Shown here: positions 9,130 to 18,555 of the stretch, piece by piece
Numbering within the stretch: the stretch's first letter is position 1
How the letters are laid out: each line of letters begins with the position of its first letter
Assembly: GCA_938015295.1 (NCBI GenBank)
Contig: CALLQB010000019.1
Location: 1-64,000 of the forward strand
Origin: an uncultured Acidimicrobiales bacterium
Lineage (GTDB): Bacteria; Actinomycetota; Acidimicrobiia; Acidimicrobiales; SHLQ01
Reading direction: 5' to 3'
Length of the DNA stretch: 64,000 nt
Notes under the pieces: model-generated
Database searches by the model: none
What the model saw: the letters and a program-made list of their open reading frames with translations, nothing else
Told to the model about the DNA's origin: nothing
Position numbers and translations under genes: made by a program

Positions 9130-9738
9130 TTATCGCTTTTGTAGGGCTTGTGCGGCGGCTAAGCCGGCGGCGGCCATTCTTCTGGTGCCGTCGTCGACAT
9201 CGATGTGCTCGAGTTCTTCGGCGGTGACCCACTTGGCGCCTTGGGATTCGTGGTTCGTGGCAAGGGTGGCACCTTCGGGCGCCACCACAAGGAAGCGCAG
9301 GTCGTGGTGGTCGTGGGCGTCTTCCTTAGGCGGGTCGACACGGTGAATGTCGTGATCGATCGGTGGCACAACAACCCGAAGGCCTTCGATTCCTGTTTCT
9401 TCGGTGGCCTCCTTCAAGGCCACCCCAGCAAGGTTGGCGTCGCCATCGGCATGTCCGCCCGGCTGCAGCCACCTTTGCAGCTTGGTATGAAAAAGCAGCA
9501 GCAACCGCTCGCCGGTAGCGTCGACCACAAACGCCGAACCTGTGAGGTGACCTGGCCGACAGGTGCGCACCAAGGCGTCGCTGTGGTCGGCGAGCAGACC
9601 AAGGGTCCGGTCGCGGGCGCCTTCTAAGCCACCAGCGGCCCAACCGACCTGCCCGCGGGCCAGATCGAGACTGTCGCTCGGGCTGAGTTCGCCGTCGGTA
9701 GCGAAACGGTACGTGGTGGGTGCGTCTGCGTGCGTCAC
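9130..9738 (-). CDS. Nudix hydrolase at the end of the arg operon
   Basis: A 202-residue Nudix protein likely to hydrolyse a nucleoside diphosphate linked to another moiety. The Nudix box is at about residues 94-116 and reads G-x5-A-x7-KEATEETGI, so the first glutamate of the GX5EX7REUXEEXGU motif is Ala and the Arg is Lys. The REUXEE core glutamates that bind metal remain. An N-terminal extension of about 60 residues precedes the domain. Its ATG overlaps the stop of the DNA glycosylase gene by four bases, so it is translationally coupled to the arg operon. Substrate unknown. Confidence 0.85.
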   Translation of the reverse strand: MTHADAPTTYRFATDGELSPSDSLDLARGQVGWAAGGLEGARDRTLGLLADHSDALVRTCRPGHLTGSAFVVDATGERLLLLFHTKLQRWLQPGGHADGDANLAGVALKEATEETGIEGLRVVVPPIDHDIHRVDPPKEDAHDHHDLRFLVVAPEGATLATNHESQGAKWVTAEELEHIDVDDGTRRMAAAGLAAAQALQKR

Positions 9739-10346
9739 GGGTGAATCTTTCGAGAAAGGTGCGGGCTGTTCAAAACAACGTAGCGCCAGGCAAGATCAGC
9801 ACCTTTGGAAAGGCCGATACGGGTCGTCGCCGTTGCGTCTGCGGGCGGCAAAACGCCATCGTCGACGATCCGCACGACCGCCGACCCTTGGGTGAGATCG
9901 AGCCCGTTCAGGTCGCCGTCGATGCCAAGAGCCGCGCAGAGCTTCGCAGGGCCGCTACAGAGGTCGACGTCGCGTTTCGCCCGCCCACGAGCCGCATACA
10001 TGCCCGAAACGCCGCTAAGGGGCTCCAGCGCGCGCAAAAGGACTGCCGAGGCGCTCCCCGAGGGTTCGGTGACCACATTCGCGCACCAATGCATGCCGTA
10101 GCTGAAATACACATACAGAAAGCCCGGCGGGCCAAACATCAACTCGGTGCGGGGCGTTGGACCGCGAAACGCATGGCTACCCGGGTCATCGCTGCCGCCA
10201 TAGGCCTCGACCTCAACAATGCGCCCCGACCCGTTTGGACCAACAAGAACCTTGTTGAGTAGATCTGGCGCAACCTCGTGGACACTACGGTCGAAAAACG
10301 ACCGGTTCAGCGGAGTCGGTTCGGTCTCGGCGGGCTGTTGCTTCAA
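9735..10346 (-). CDS. 3-methyladenine DNA glycosylase (AAG/Mpg family)
   Basis: Base-excision repair enzyme of 203 residues that removes alkylated purines. Family hallmarks are IVEVEAYGG (catalytic Glu region), DPGSHAFRGPTPR, MFGPPGFLYVYFSYGMHWC and LCSGPAKLC in the usual order, and the length is normal. Its start overlaps the argH stop by four bases (ATGA), and its stop overlaps the Nudix start in the same way. It therefore appears to be made from the arginine transcript. Confidence 0.93.
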   Translation of the reverse strand: MKQQPAETEPTPLNRSFFDRSVHEVAPDLLNKVLVGPNGSGRIVEVEAYGGSDDPGSHAFRGPTPRTELMFGPPGFLYVYFSYGMHWCANVVTEPSGSASAVLLRALEPLSGVSGMYAARGRAKRDVDLCSGPAKLCAALGIDGDLNGLDLTQGSAVVRIVDDGVLPPADATATTRIGLSKGADLAWRYVVLNSPHLSRKIHP

Positions 10347-11713
10347 GGCACCCGGGCGGCAAGGGCTTCGGCGAAACGTTGGCGCTGCGTAGCAACTGCT
10401 GCCGGGCCTGCTCCACCCGATGTAGTGCGGTTTTGTACGGGCACACCGGGACGCAATAGGGCTGCGGCATCAGGACCGAGCTCGGGGTGCTGAGCGACCA
10501 GCTCTTCGAGCGCTCCCTCCCCCGCCAAGGCCTCGCGAACAAGGCCGCCCACCACTGCGTGGCTATCGCGAAACGGCATCCCGCGTGCAACGAGGAATTC
10601 GGCCAGGTCGATCGCTGCGGCGTACGGCGAATCGGCCGACTTCTCCATTGCCTCGTGGTTGAACACGATGGTGTCGATCATGCCATCGAGCGCCAACAGG
10701 GTCAGGCGCATCGTGTCGACCGAATCGAAGAGCGGCTCTTTGTCTTCCTGAAGATCCTTGTTGTAGGCCAGCGGCAGGTTCTTCATCGTCGCGAGCAAAC
10801 CGGTGAGATTGCCAATAAGGCGGCCAGCCTTACCACGAGCGAGCTCGGCGACGTCGGGGTTCTTCTTCTGCGGAAGCATCGATGAACCGGTCGAAAACGC
10901 GTCATCGAGGCTCACGAAGCCGAATTCGGTACTCGACCACAACACAAACTCCTCGCCGATTCGTGACAGGTGCACGCCAAGCAACGTCAGCGCAAACAGT
11001 GTCTCGGCAACAAAGTCGCGATCGCTCACCGCGTCAAGGCTGTTTTCGAACCGCGCTGCGAAGCCAAGGTTCTCGGCAACCAGGTCTGCATCGAGCGGCA
11101 GCGACGAGCCTGCGAGCGCTCCGGCGCCTAGCGGCGACACGTCGACCCGCACCCGTGCGTCGGCCAAACGATCGATGTCGCGAAGCAACGCCCAGCCATG
11201 CGCCAGCAGATGATGTGCCAACAACACCGGCTGCGCTTGCTGCAGGTGGGTATAGCCGGGCAGGTAGTGATCTCCCGCAGCATCGGCCTTCCGGCCCAGG
11301 GTCGACGCTAGGCGCACGACCAACTCACTGATCTCGTCGATGGCGGCCAGAGTCCATAGCCGCACATCGGTGGCGACCTGGTCGTTGCGACTGCGGCCGG
11401 TGTGCAACTTCGCGCCAGGCGGGCCGGCAATCTCGGTCACTCGGCGCTCGACCGCTGTGTGAATGTCTTCATCGCTCGGCACGAAGACAAACGATCCGTT
11501 GGCGAGCTCAGCCTCGACGGCATCGAGCGCGGCCAGCACCACCTCGACCTCGTTCGACGAGAGCAGATCGACCGAACCCAACATCGCGACATGGGCACGC
11601 GAACCAGCGACGTCCTCGCGGAACATGCGCTGATCGAACGGCAGGCTGTCGTTGAGCTGTTGCAGCGCTTCGGCAGGCCCACCAGCGAACCGGCCGTGCC
11701 ACAGAGTGCTCAT
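10343..11713 (-). CDS. argH: Argininosuccinate lyase
   Basis: Last step of arginine synthesis: argininosuccinate to arginine and fumarate. Length 456 residues is typical. The fumarase-superfamily signature [12 protein letters not shown] is present, as is [12 protein letters not shown] near residue 110 and the YTHLQQAQP segment. The ATG at 11713 overlaps the argG stop by four bases, indicating coupling within the arg operon. Confidence 0.97.
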   Translation of the reverse strand: MSTLWHGRFAGGPAEALQQLNDSLPFDQRMFREDVAGSRAHVAMLGSVDLLSSNEVEVVLAALDAVEAELANGSFVFVPSDEDIHTAVERRVTEIAGPPGAKLHTGRSRNDQVATDVRLWTLAAIDEISELVVRLASTLGRKADAAGDHYLPGYTHLQQAQPVLLAHHLLAHGWALLRDIDRLADARVRVDVSPLGAGALAGSSLPLDADLVAENLGFAARFENSLDAVSDRDFVAETLFALTLLGVHLSRIGEEFVLWSSTEFGFVSLDDAFSTGSSMLPQKKNPDVAELARGKAGRLIGNLTGLLATMKNLPLAYNKDLQEDKEPLFDSVDTMRLTLLALDGMIDTIVFNHEAMEKSADSPYAAAIDLAEFLVARGMPFRDSHAVVGGLVREALAGEGALEELVAQHPELGPDAAALLRPGVPVQNRTTSGGAGPAAVATQRQRFAEALAARVP

Positions 11714-12948
11714 AGAGCGTCGATGCCGTGTTTCGCGGCCACGGTACGCAGCCGCAACGCGTTGAGCCGAATGAAGCCCTCGGCGTCGGACTGGTCGTAG
11801 GCTCCGCCATCGTCTTCGAAGGTCACAATATTGGCGTCGTAGAGCGAATCGTCACTCTTGCGACCAACGACGGTGATGTTGCCCTTGTAGAGCTTGAGGC
11901 GCACGACGCCATTTACCCGTTCTTGTGACTTGTCGACCATCGTCTGCAACATCTGACGCTCGGGACTGAACCAGAACCCGTTGTAGACAAGGCTTGCGTA
12001 CTTGGGCATCAGTTCGTCTTTGAGGTGTGCGGTCTCGCGATCGAGGGTGATCGACTCGATCGCACGGTGTCCGCGCTGCAGAATTGTGCCGCCGGGTGTT
12101 TCGTAGCAACCACGGCTCTTCATACCGACAAAGCGGTTCTCGACAAGGTCGAGTCGGCCAATACCGTTCTCGCCGGCGATCTCGTTGAGTTTGGTCAATA
12201 TCTGGCCGGGGGTCATCGCCTGTTCGTCGATCGCCACGACATCGCCACGTGCGTATGTGAGCTCAAGATAGGTGGGCACATCGGGGGCCTCTTCGGGCGA
12301 CACGCTGAGGCGCCACATATCTTTGCTCGGCTCGAACCACGGGTCTTCGAGCTCGCCGCCTTCGAAGGAGATATGCAGCAGGTTCGCGTCCATCGAGTAC
12401 GGCGACTTTTGCCCCCGCTTGCCTTCGATCGGAATACCCCGCTCGTCGGCGTAATCAAGGAGGGTTTCGCGAGAGGTGAGGTCCCACTCGCGCCACGGTG
12501 CGATGACCTTGATGTCGGGGGCAAGCGCATAGGCACCGAGCTCGAAGCGAACCTGGTCGTTGCCCTTACCGGTCGCTCCGTGGCTGACGGCGTCGGCCCC
12601 CGTCTCACGGGCGATCTCGACCAGCCGTTTCGCGATGAGTGGCCGAGCGATCGAGGTGCCGAGCAGGTATTCGCCCTCATAGAGCGCGTTGGCTCGAAAC
12701 ATCGGGAACACGAAGTCGCGAACGAATTCCTCCTGAAGATCCTCGATGTAGATCTCCGAGACGCCGAGCGCCTCGGCCTTCGTTCGTGCCGGTTCGACCT
12801 CTTCGCCCTGACCGATATCGGCGGTGAAGGTGACGACCTCACACTCGTAGGTCTCGCGGAGCCAGGTGAGAATCACCGAGGTGTCGAGCCCGCCGCTATA
12901 GGCGAGCACCACCTTGTTCACGCTGTCCTTCGTTGGGGTACCACTCAT
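11710..12948 (-). CDS. argG: Argininosuccinate synthase
   Basis: Joins citrulline and aspartate using ATP. The N-terminal PP-loop AYSGGLDTS is at about residues 16-24 of a 412-residue protein, and [15 protein letters not shown] and the [10 protein letters not shown] segment follow as in the family. The reading frame is open to 13107, but the added residues are not family-like; ATG at 12948 gives the usual MSGT...VVLAYSGG start. A 67-bp gap before argR-argG leaves room for a separate promoter, though none is obvious. Confidence 0.97.
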   Translation of the reverse strand: MSGTPTKDSVNKVVLAYSGGLDTSVILTWLRETYECEVVTFTADIGQGEEVEPARTKAEALGVSEIYIEDLQEEFVRDFVFPMFRANALYEGEYLLGTSIARPLIAKRLVEIARETGADAVSHGATGKGNDQVRFELGAYALAPDIKVIAPWREWDLTSRETLLDYADERGIPIEGKRGQKSPYSMDANLLHISFEGGELEDPWFEPSKDMWRLSVSPEEAPDVPTYLELTYARGDVVAIDEQAMTPGQILTKLNEIAGENGIGRLDLVENRFVGMKSRGCYETPGGTILQRGHRAIESITLDRETAHLKDELMPKYASLVYNGFWFSPERQMLQTMVDKSQERVNGVVRLKLYKGNITVVGRKSDDSLYDANIVTFEDDGGAYDQSDAEGFIRLNALRLRTVAAKHGIDAL

Positions 12949-13015
12949 CGTTGTGCTTCGTTTCTGGTTGCTTGGGGTAGATGTTGTGAGAACTAGGTCA
13001 ATTTGCCGCTGATTC

Positions 13016-13477
13016 TTACAGATCAGCGAGTTCGGCGAGCTGCTCGGCGAGGGCCTTTCCGCCCACGTCCTCGGTCGCGACGACCAGCATTGTGTCGTCG
13101 CCGGCAACCGTACCGAGGATGCCCGAGTGGCCCGACCGGTCGATCGCCGAAGCGACTACGTGCGCCGAACCGGGCGGCGTCCGGAGCACGACGATGTTGC
13201 CCGAGTTGGCGACCTCGACGACCCACTCGCCGAGGACCCGCCGAAGATGGTCGGTTGGGGCGATCTGTTCGGTGGGCAATTCGGGTATTGCGTACACCGT
13301 TTCGCCGCCTGGCACCCGCACCTTGATAGCACCAAGCTCTTCGAGATCTCGGCTCACCGTTGCCTGTGTGGCCTTCAACCCATCGGCCGCCAGCAGTTCG
13401 ACCAGCTGGGCCTGTGAGGTCACCGCCTTCTCGGCGAGCATGTTCGCAACCCGATGTTGCCGGGCAGCTTTTTGCAT
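13016..13477 (-). CDS. argR: Arginine repressor
   Basis: ArgR family regulator of 153 residues. The N-terminal winged helix includes [14 protein letters not shown], the recognition-helix signature. The C-terminal oligomerisation and arginine-binding half contains [12 protein letters not shown]. The ATG at 13477 shares one base with the argF stop (TGATG); the frame is open upstream to 13549 but that would overlap argF with non-family sequence. It probably binds the palindrome upstream of argC. Confidence 0.95.
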   Translation of the reverse strand: MQKAARQHRVANMLAEKAVTSQAQLVELLAADGLKATQATVSRDLEELGAIKVRVPGGETVYAIPELPTEQIAPTDHLRRVLGEWVVEVANSGNIVVLRTPPGSAHVVASAIDRSGHSGILGTVAGDDTMLVVATEDVGGKALAEQLAELADL

Positions 13478-14370
13478 CAGCTGTTCTCCTGCATCAGCCA
13501 CGCCAGCAGACCACGAGCGGCGTGCATCCGGTTTTCGGCCTGCAACCAAACGTGGCTGGCCGCGCCGTCGACGACCTCGTCGGTCACCTCTTCGCCGCGG
13601 TGGGCTGGAAGGCAGTGCAGAAAGGCGACGTCGGGCGCTGCATGCGAAAGCAGATCAGCGGTAACGGCAAAGCCTTCAAAGTCTCGCAGGCGCTGCTCGG
13701 TTTCGGCTTCTTGGCCCATCGATGTCCAGACGTCGGCATAGATCACGTCGGCCCCCTCGACCGCAGCCTCTGGTCGATCGGTCACCACGAGGTCAAGGCC
13801 GGTTGCGGCGATGCGGTCGAGGTCGACCTGATCGAACTGGTACCCGGGAGGAGCGCCGACCCGCATAGTCATGCCCGCCATTCCTGCCGCAAGAGCAAGC
13901 GACCGGGTGACGTTGTTGGCGTCGCCCACATAGGCGATGGTGCGCCCGGCGAGCGAACCAAAGACGGTTTCGATCGTGAGTAGATCGGCAAGCGCCTGCA
14001 GCGGATGCGCTTGGTCAGACAACATATTGACGACTGGCACGATGTCAACCGCTGCCATTCGTTCGACGGTCGAATGGGCGAAGACTCTGGCGCCGATCGC
14101 CGCGTGATAGCAAGCAAGCGTGCGGGTGACGTCCTCGACAGATTCGCGGGTATCCATACCGACTTCTGAGCCTTGGATATACATCGGATGGCCACCAAGC
14201 TGCACAACCGCCATCTCCATCGAGTTGCGGGTGCGAGCGGACGGCTTTTCAAAAACCAGCCCCATGCCGAGACCTTCGAGCACACGCGGCGCGGCACTGG
14301 GTGCCGACAGCTTGAGCACCGCCGCCATTTCCTCAGCCGACAGGTCGTCGATTTCAAGAAGGTGTCTCAT
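13477..14370 (-). CDS. argF: Ornithine carbamoyltransferase
   Basis: Converts ornithine and carbamoyl phosphate to citrulline. The carbamoyl-phosphate loop is SARTRNS (normally STRTR), followed by HPLQALAD, the DVWTSMG ornithine loop and [11 protein letters not shown]. Length 297 residues matches the family. It sits between argD (four-base overlap) and argR. Confidence 0.97.
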   Translation of the reverse strand: MRHLLEIDDLSAEEMAAVLKLSAPSAAPRVLEGLGMGLVFEKPSARTRNSMEMAVVQLGGHPMYIQGSEVGMDTRESVEDVTRTLACYHAAIGARVFAHSTVERMAAVDIVPVVNMLSDQAHPLQALADLLTIETVFGSLAGRTIAYVGDANNVTRSLALAAGMAGMTMRVGAPPGYQFDQVDLDRIAATGLDLVVTDRPEAAVEGADVIYADVWTSMGQEAETEQRLRDFEGFAVTADLLSHAAPDVAFLHCLPAHRGEEVTDEVVDGAASHVWLQAENRMHAARGLLAWLMQENS

Positions 14371-15563
14371 GAAGCGTCCTGCAGTTTCTGAAGCAGCGCA
14401 CCCACGATGGCCACACCCTCGTCGAGATGGTCGTCGGAGAGCGTGAGCGGCGGTGCGAACCTGATTGCGGTATCGCTCAACGCATTCACGATGAGTCCGT
14501 TCTCAAAGCACTGCCGCCCGATGTCTTTCGCTCCGGGACGATCGAGTTCGATCGCCAGCAGCATGCCGAGCCCTCGCACCGACGCAACGCACGGAAGCGC
14601 TGCCAGCTTGTCGCGCAACGCCTGCCCCGTTTGCGTTGCTAGGGCCGGTGCATCGATGTCGCGCATGACCCCGATGGTTGCGCGAGCTGCGGCTGTCGCC
14701 AACGGTTGGCCGGCAAAGGTGCTGCCGTGGTCACCTCCGGTGAAGCTGCTAGAAACCTCACGCCTAGCCCAAACGGCACCGATCGGCATGCCGTTGCCTA
14801 GGGCCTTCGCCATCGTGACGATGTCGGGTTGTATATCGAAGTGTTGGAACCCGAACCACTCGCCGGTGCGGCCGAAACCAGTCTGAATCTCGTCGAGGAT
14901 GAGGGTGATGTTGTGTTCGTCGCACAACGCCCTGATGCCCTGAAAGAACTCAACGGTCGCCTGGTTCACGCCGCCCTCGCCTTGCAGTGGCTCAAGCAAA
15001 ATTGTGCCGACCTCGGGAGTGATGGCCTTCTCGAACTCTGCCAGATCGTTCCAGGTGGCGTGGACAAATCCTTCCGGAAGCGGTTGGAAGGGTTCATGTT
15101 TCTCGGGCTGTCCGGTGGCTGCCAGTGTCGCCAGGGTGCGACCATGAAAGCTGCGAAACGCACTGAGAACCTTGTGCCGGCCGCGGCCTTGATATTTGCG
15201 GGCCAGCTTGATGGCTGCCTCGTTGGCTTCGGCGCCGCTGTTCTGGAAGAGCACCTGCCCATCGGGTCCGCCAACCAGCTCGTTTATGGCGAGTGCAACC
15301 GGCGCCTGATGTTCGGTGGCGTACAGGTTGGAGGTGTGCACCAAGGTGCCGGCCTGTTCGACGATCGCTGCAGTTACCACCGGGTGTGCGTGCCCCAGCG
15401 ACACGACCGCAAGGCCGGTGAGAAAGTCGAGGTACCTCGTACCGTTGGAGTCCCACAGCTCGGTACCTTCGCCACGAACAAACATCGCGGGCGGCGGACC
15501 GTAGCTCGGGAGTATCGGGCAGTACGCAAGCGTGCTACCCATTGCTTCGCTATGGGTGGTCAT
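14367..15563 (-). CDS. argD: Acetylornithine aminotransferase
   Basis: PLP-dependent class III aminotransferase, 398 residues. The aspartate-containing [14 protein letters not shown] motif and the PLP lysine in [14 protein letters not shown] are present. It overlaps argB and argF by four bases each. It makes N-acetylornithine; how the acetyl group is then removed or recycled is not encoded here because argJ is absent from the operon. Confidence 0.96.
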   Translation of the reverse strand: MTTHSEAMGSTLAYCPILPSYGPPPAMFVRGEGTELWDSNGTRYLDFLTGLAVVSLGHAHPVVTAAIVEQAGTLVHTSNLYATEHQAPVALAINELVGGPDGQVLFQNSGAEANEAAIKLARKYQGRGRHKVLSAFRSFHGRTLATLAATGQPEKHEPFQPLPEGFVHATWNDLAEFEKAITPEVGTILLEPLQGEGGVNQATVEFFQGIRALCDEHNITLILDEIQTGFGRTGEWFGFQHFDIQPDIVTMAKALGNGMPIGAVWARREVSSSFTGGDHGSTFAGQPLATAAARATIGVMRDIDAPALATQTGQALRDKLAALPCVASVRGLGMLLAIELDRPGAKDIGRQCFENGLIVNALSDTAIRFAPPLTLSDDHLDEGVAIVGALLQKLQDAS

Positions 15564-16477
15564 GGGGAATCTTCCGAATCGGGTGAGGGCTGCGGCAAGA
15601 TCATCGTGCCGATGCCAGCGTTGGTGAACAGTTCGAGCAACAGAACGTGCGGCACTCGGCCGTCGAGCATGTGTGCACTCTTGGCGCCTGCAGTGACGGC
15701 GTCGATGCAGGCCCGGACTTTGGGAATCATGCCGCCGGCGACCGTACCGTCGGCGATGAGCGCCTCGAGTTCGGGCACGGTGGTGCGAGCAACGATGCTT
15801 GCCGGGTCGGCGATATCGGTGAGCAGCCCGGGCACATCGGTGAGGTACACAACCTTCTCAGCATGCAGCGCCCCGGCAAGCGCTCCGGCGACCGTGTCGG
15901 CGTTGATGTTGTAGGCCTGGCCGCTTTCGTCAGAGCCGATAGTCGAGACGACCGGAATCATGTCTTCGGCCAAAAGCCGCTCGATGATGTTGGGGCGCAC
16001 CTCAACCACGTCGCCAACGAAGCCGAGAGCGGCGTCGCGGGCCTTGGCCAGAATCAGTCCGCCGTCCTCGCCAGAAAGACCCACGGCGTAGGCGCCGTGC
16101 ACGTTGATCGAGCCCACGATGTCGCGGCCCACCTTGCCCACAAGCACCATTCGCGCCACATCGAGGGTCTCTGCGTCGGTCACTCGAAGACCGTCTCGAA
16201 ACTCACTTTCTTTGCCAAGTTTGGTGAGCAGTTCGCCAATTTGCGGACCGCCGCCATGCACCACGACTGGTTTGAGGCCAACCGACCGAAGCAACACGAT
16301 GTCTTCGGCGAAGGTGGTGGAGAGCTGCGCGTCGACCATGGCGTTGCCGCCGAACTTGATGACGACAATCGCACCACGAAACTGCTGGATGTAGGGCAGC
16401 GCTTCGATGAGCGCTTCGGCTCGGCGTGCAGGCTCGAAACCGCGGTTCTGCGTCGCTGCGTCGATGGTTTCGGTCAT
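15560..16477 (-). CDS. argB: Acetylglutamate kinase
   Basis: Amino-acid kinase of 305 residues that phosphorylates N-acetylglutamate, usually the arginine-feedback-controlled step. VVIKFGGNAMVD near the N-terminus, VVHGGGPQIGELL and INADTVAGALAGAL are family signatures. The ATG at 16477 overlaps the argC stop by four bases; the frame is open further upstream (to 16927) but that overlaps argC and lacks family sequence. Confidence 0.97.
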   Translation of the reverse strand: MTETIDAATQNRGFEPARRAEALIEALPYIQQFRGAIVVIKFGGNAMVDAQLSTTFAEDIVLLRSVGLKPVVVHGGGPQIGELLTKLGKESEFRDGLRVTDAETLDVARMVLVGKVGRDIVGSINVHGAYAVGLSGEDGGLILAKARDAALGFVGDVVEVRPNIIERLLAEDMIPVVSTIGSDESGQAYNINADTVAGALAGALHAEKVVYLTDVPGLLTDIADPASIVARTTVPELEALIADGTVAGGMIPKVRACIDAVTAGAKSAHMLDGRVPHVLLLELFTNAGIGTMILPQPSPDSEDSP

Positions 16478-17517
16478 GGGAACACTCCAGCTGCTTGCAG
16501 TCCCAGGGTCTCGTCGAGGCCAAGCGCAAGGTTTGCACACTGCACGGCCTGTCCTGATGCCCCTTTGGTGAGGTTGTCGAGCGCGGCGATCGCCACGACC
16601 CAACCGGTGCGGGGATCGACCCGAGCGGTGAGATGTGCACTGTTGGAGCCGAGGGTCGCCTTGGTTGAGGGCGATCGCTCGTTCACGACCACAAACGGTT
16701 CGTCTGCGTACGCTGAGCTCAGGAGGTCGAGCACCTCTTGGGTCGAGGTGTCGCCGGTCGGCCGTGCATAACACGTTGCGAGAATGCCTCGGTTCATCGG
16801 CGCGAGGTGCGGCGTGAACAGTACCTGCACGTCGGTGCCTGCATGTTTGGCCACCGCCATCTCGATTTCGGGTGTGTGCCTGTGGTTGAGCAGCCCGTAG
16901 GCGGTGAAGTTTTCGTCGACCGCACAAAACGTGGTGTTGTCCTTGGGTGGACGACCGGCGCCCGAGACACCGCTTGCCGCGTCGACGATAATCCCCGTTG
17001 GCTCAACGATGCCGGCCTTGACAAGCGGCGCCAGAGCCAGCGTTGAGGTGGTGACGTAGCAGCCAGGCGCAGCGATGAGCGGCGCCCCGTGAAGTTCGTC
17101 GCGGAACAGTTCGGGGAGTCCGTACACAAACTCGCTCAACAGCTCAGGCGACGTATGGGGTTCGCCGTACCAGGTTGGATACAACGAAGCATCTGCAAGC
17201 CGGTAGTCGGCAGCAAGGTCGACGATATGGTCCACGTTGCCCACCAATTTGGGGACCAGTTCTTGCGAAGCGCCGTGCGGTAAACCCAAGAACACCAAGT
17301 CGGCAGCACTGAACGTGTCTGCGAGGTCACCGTCGTTGTCACCAAACTGCAGATCGCCGTACGCCGCTGCGAGGCTGGGGTAGAGATCGGCCACTGCGGT
17401 GCCAGCTTGGCTGTGCGCGGTTGCGGCCACAAGCTCAAACTCAGGGTGCGCTGCCACCAAGCGTAGAAGTTCGGCACCGGTAAAGCCCGATGCACCAAGT
17501 ATCCCGACACGTTTCAT
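16474..17517 (-). CDS. argC: N-acetyl-gamma-glutamyl-phosphate reductase
   Basis: NADPH-dependent reductase, 347 residues, first gene of the operon. GASGFTGAELLRL is the N-terminal nucleotide-binding loop and APGCYVTTS holds the catalytic cysteine. The predicted ArgR site ends 20 bp upstream of its ATG. Confidence 0.97.
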   Translation of the reverse strand: MKRVGILGASGFTGAELLRLVAAHPEFELVAATAHSQAGTAVADLYPSLAAAYGDLQFGDNDGDLADTFSAADLVFLGLPHGASQELVPKLVGNVDHIVDLAADYRLADASLYPTWYGEPHTSPELLSEFVYGLPELFRDELHGAPLIAAPGCYVTTSTLALAPLVKAGIVEPTGIIVDAASGVSGAGRPPKDNTTFCAVDENFTAYGLLNHRHTPEIEMAVAKHAGTDVQVLFTPHLAPMNRGILATCYARPTGDTSTQEVLDLLSSAYADEPFVVVNERSPSTKATLGSNSAHLTARVDPRTGWVVAIAALDNLTKGASGQAVQCANLALGLDETLGLQAAGVFP

Positions 17518-17536
17518 TGGGAAAGAATACGACCAG

Positions 17537-17553
17537 TCGCATATTTATGCAAA
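17537..17553 (-). promoter_or_regulatory. Candidate ARG box (ArgR operator) upstream of argC
   Basis: The plus strand reads TCGCATATTTATGCAAA, an imperfect palindrome with GCATA and TATGC half sites around an AT-rich centre. This fits the general ARG-box form (TGMATWWWWATKCA-like) known from several bacteria. It lies 20 bp upstream of argC, and argR is in the same operon, so autoregulated repression by arginine is the natural reading. Not verified. Confidence 0.65.
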
Positions 17554-17586
17554 CTCCGAGCGGAGAAGATTACTGACCGACGGCCG

Positions 17587-18555
17587 TTACACGCCGACGA
17601 CAACCTTGCCATAGGTCTTGCGGTCGGCCAGATCCTGCAATGCCTGCGCTGCTCCGTCGAAATCTACCGTCGGGTACAGCAACGGATCGACCTCACCGGT
17701 CGCCGCCAACTCAAGCACCGAGGCCATCTGACGAGCGAAAGACTTCGCATCGCGACCAAGAGAAGCACCCCAATGCACGCCGACCAACGAATAGTTCTTC
17801 AGCAAAATGTGGTTTGCAGGCGCATCCTGGATGCCGTCGAGAAATCCAATGATCAGGTAGCGGCCATCCCAGCCCATCGTTCGACGAGCCTGCTGAAACA
17901 CTCCCCCGCCCACCGGGTCGTAACACACATCTATGCCACCGGGAGCAGCCTCGCGCACAGCGTCGACAAACTCGGGGGTCTGGTGATGATCGATCACAAC
18001 ATCGGCGCCGAGGTCGCGGCAGGCCTGTGTTTTCACGTCGCCGCCAGCAATTGCAACCACCGTCGCACCCGCGGCTTTCGCCAGCTGAATGGCAGCCGAA
18101 CCGGTACCACCCGCGGCTCCGGTGACAAGCACCGTCTCACCAGACTGGAGCTGACCACGTTCGTGCAGAGCAAACCACGTGGTGCCGTAGTTCACCGGCA
18201 ACGCCGCCGCTTTCGACGCGTCGACACCATCTGGAACCACAACCGACATTGCGGCTGGCACCACCACCTGCTCGGCAAGACCGCCGCCAAGGCTCAGCAC
18301 CTGTTGCCCCACAGCAAAACCGTCAACGCCTTCGCCGACTGCGGCGATTACACCAACGGTTTCGCCGCCCGGAGTAAAGGGCAGCGGCGGTTTGACCTGA
18401 TACATGCCACGACACTGCAAAACGTCGGGGAACGACAGGCCAACAGCGGTGGTGTCGAGCAGCAGCTGGCCGGGCCCAGCGGTAGGCGCGTCAACATCGT
18501 TGATCGCAAGATTGGTGCTGGGCTCGCCCAGTTCGGAGATTTGCCAAGCTTTCAT
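17587..18555 (-). CDS. Zinc-independent MDR-family NADPH:quinone oxidoreductase
   Basis: A 322-residue medium-chain dehydrogenase/reductase. The N-terminal GroES-like part has GLSFPDVLQCRGMYQVKPP and FTPGGETVGVI; the Rossmann half has VTGAAGGTGSAAIQLAKAAGA, the NADPH loop. Structural and catalytic zinc cysteines of alcohol dehydrogenases are absent, typical of quinone oxidoreductases. Its ATG overlaps the aspS-side boundary by four bases: it precedes no arg gene but follows aspS on the same strand, so it is likely co-transcribed with aspS. Substrate unknown. Confidence 0.88.
   Translation of the reverse strand: MKAWQISELGEPSTNLAINDVDAPTAGPGQLLLDTTAVGLSFPDVLQCRGMYQVKPPLPFTPGGETVGVIAAVGEGVDGFAVGQQVLSLGGGLAEQVVVPAAMSVVVPDGVDASKAAALPVNYGTTWFALHERGQLQSGETVLVTGAAGGTGSAAIQLAKAAGATVVAIAGGDVKTQACRDLGADVVIDHHQTPEFVDAVREAAPGGIDVCYDPVGGGVFQQARRTMGWDGRYLIIGFLDGIQDAPANHILLKNYSLVGVHWGASLGRDAKSFARQMASVLELAATGEVDPLLYPTVDFDGAAQALQDLADRKTYGKVVVGV

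Noticed and set aside
12025..12996. 323-residue plus-strand open frame opposite argG
   Set aside because: Antisense shadow of argG, whose family motifs are complete on the minus strand.
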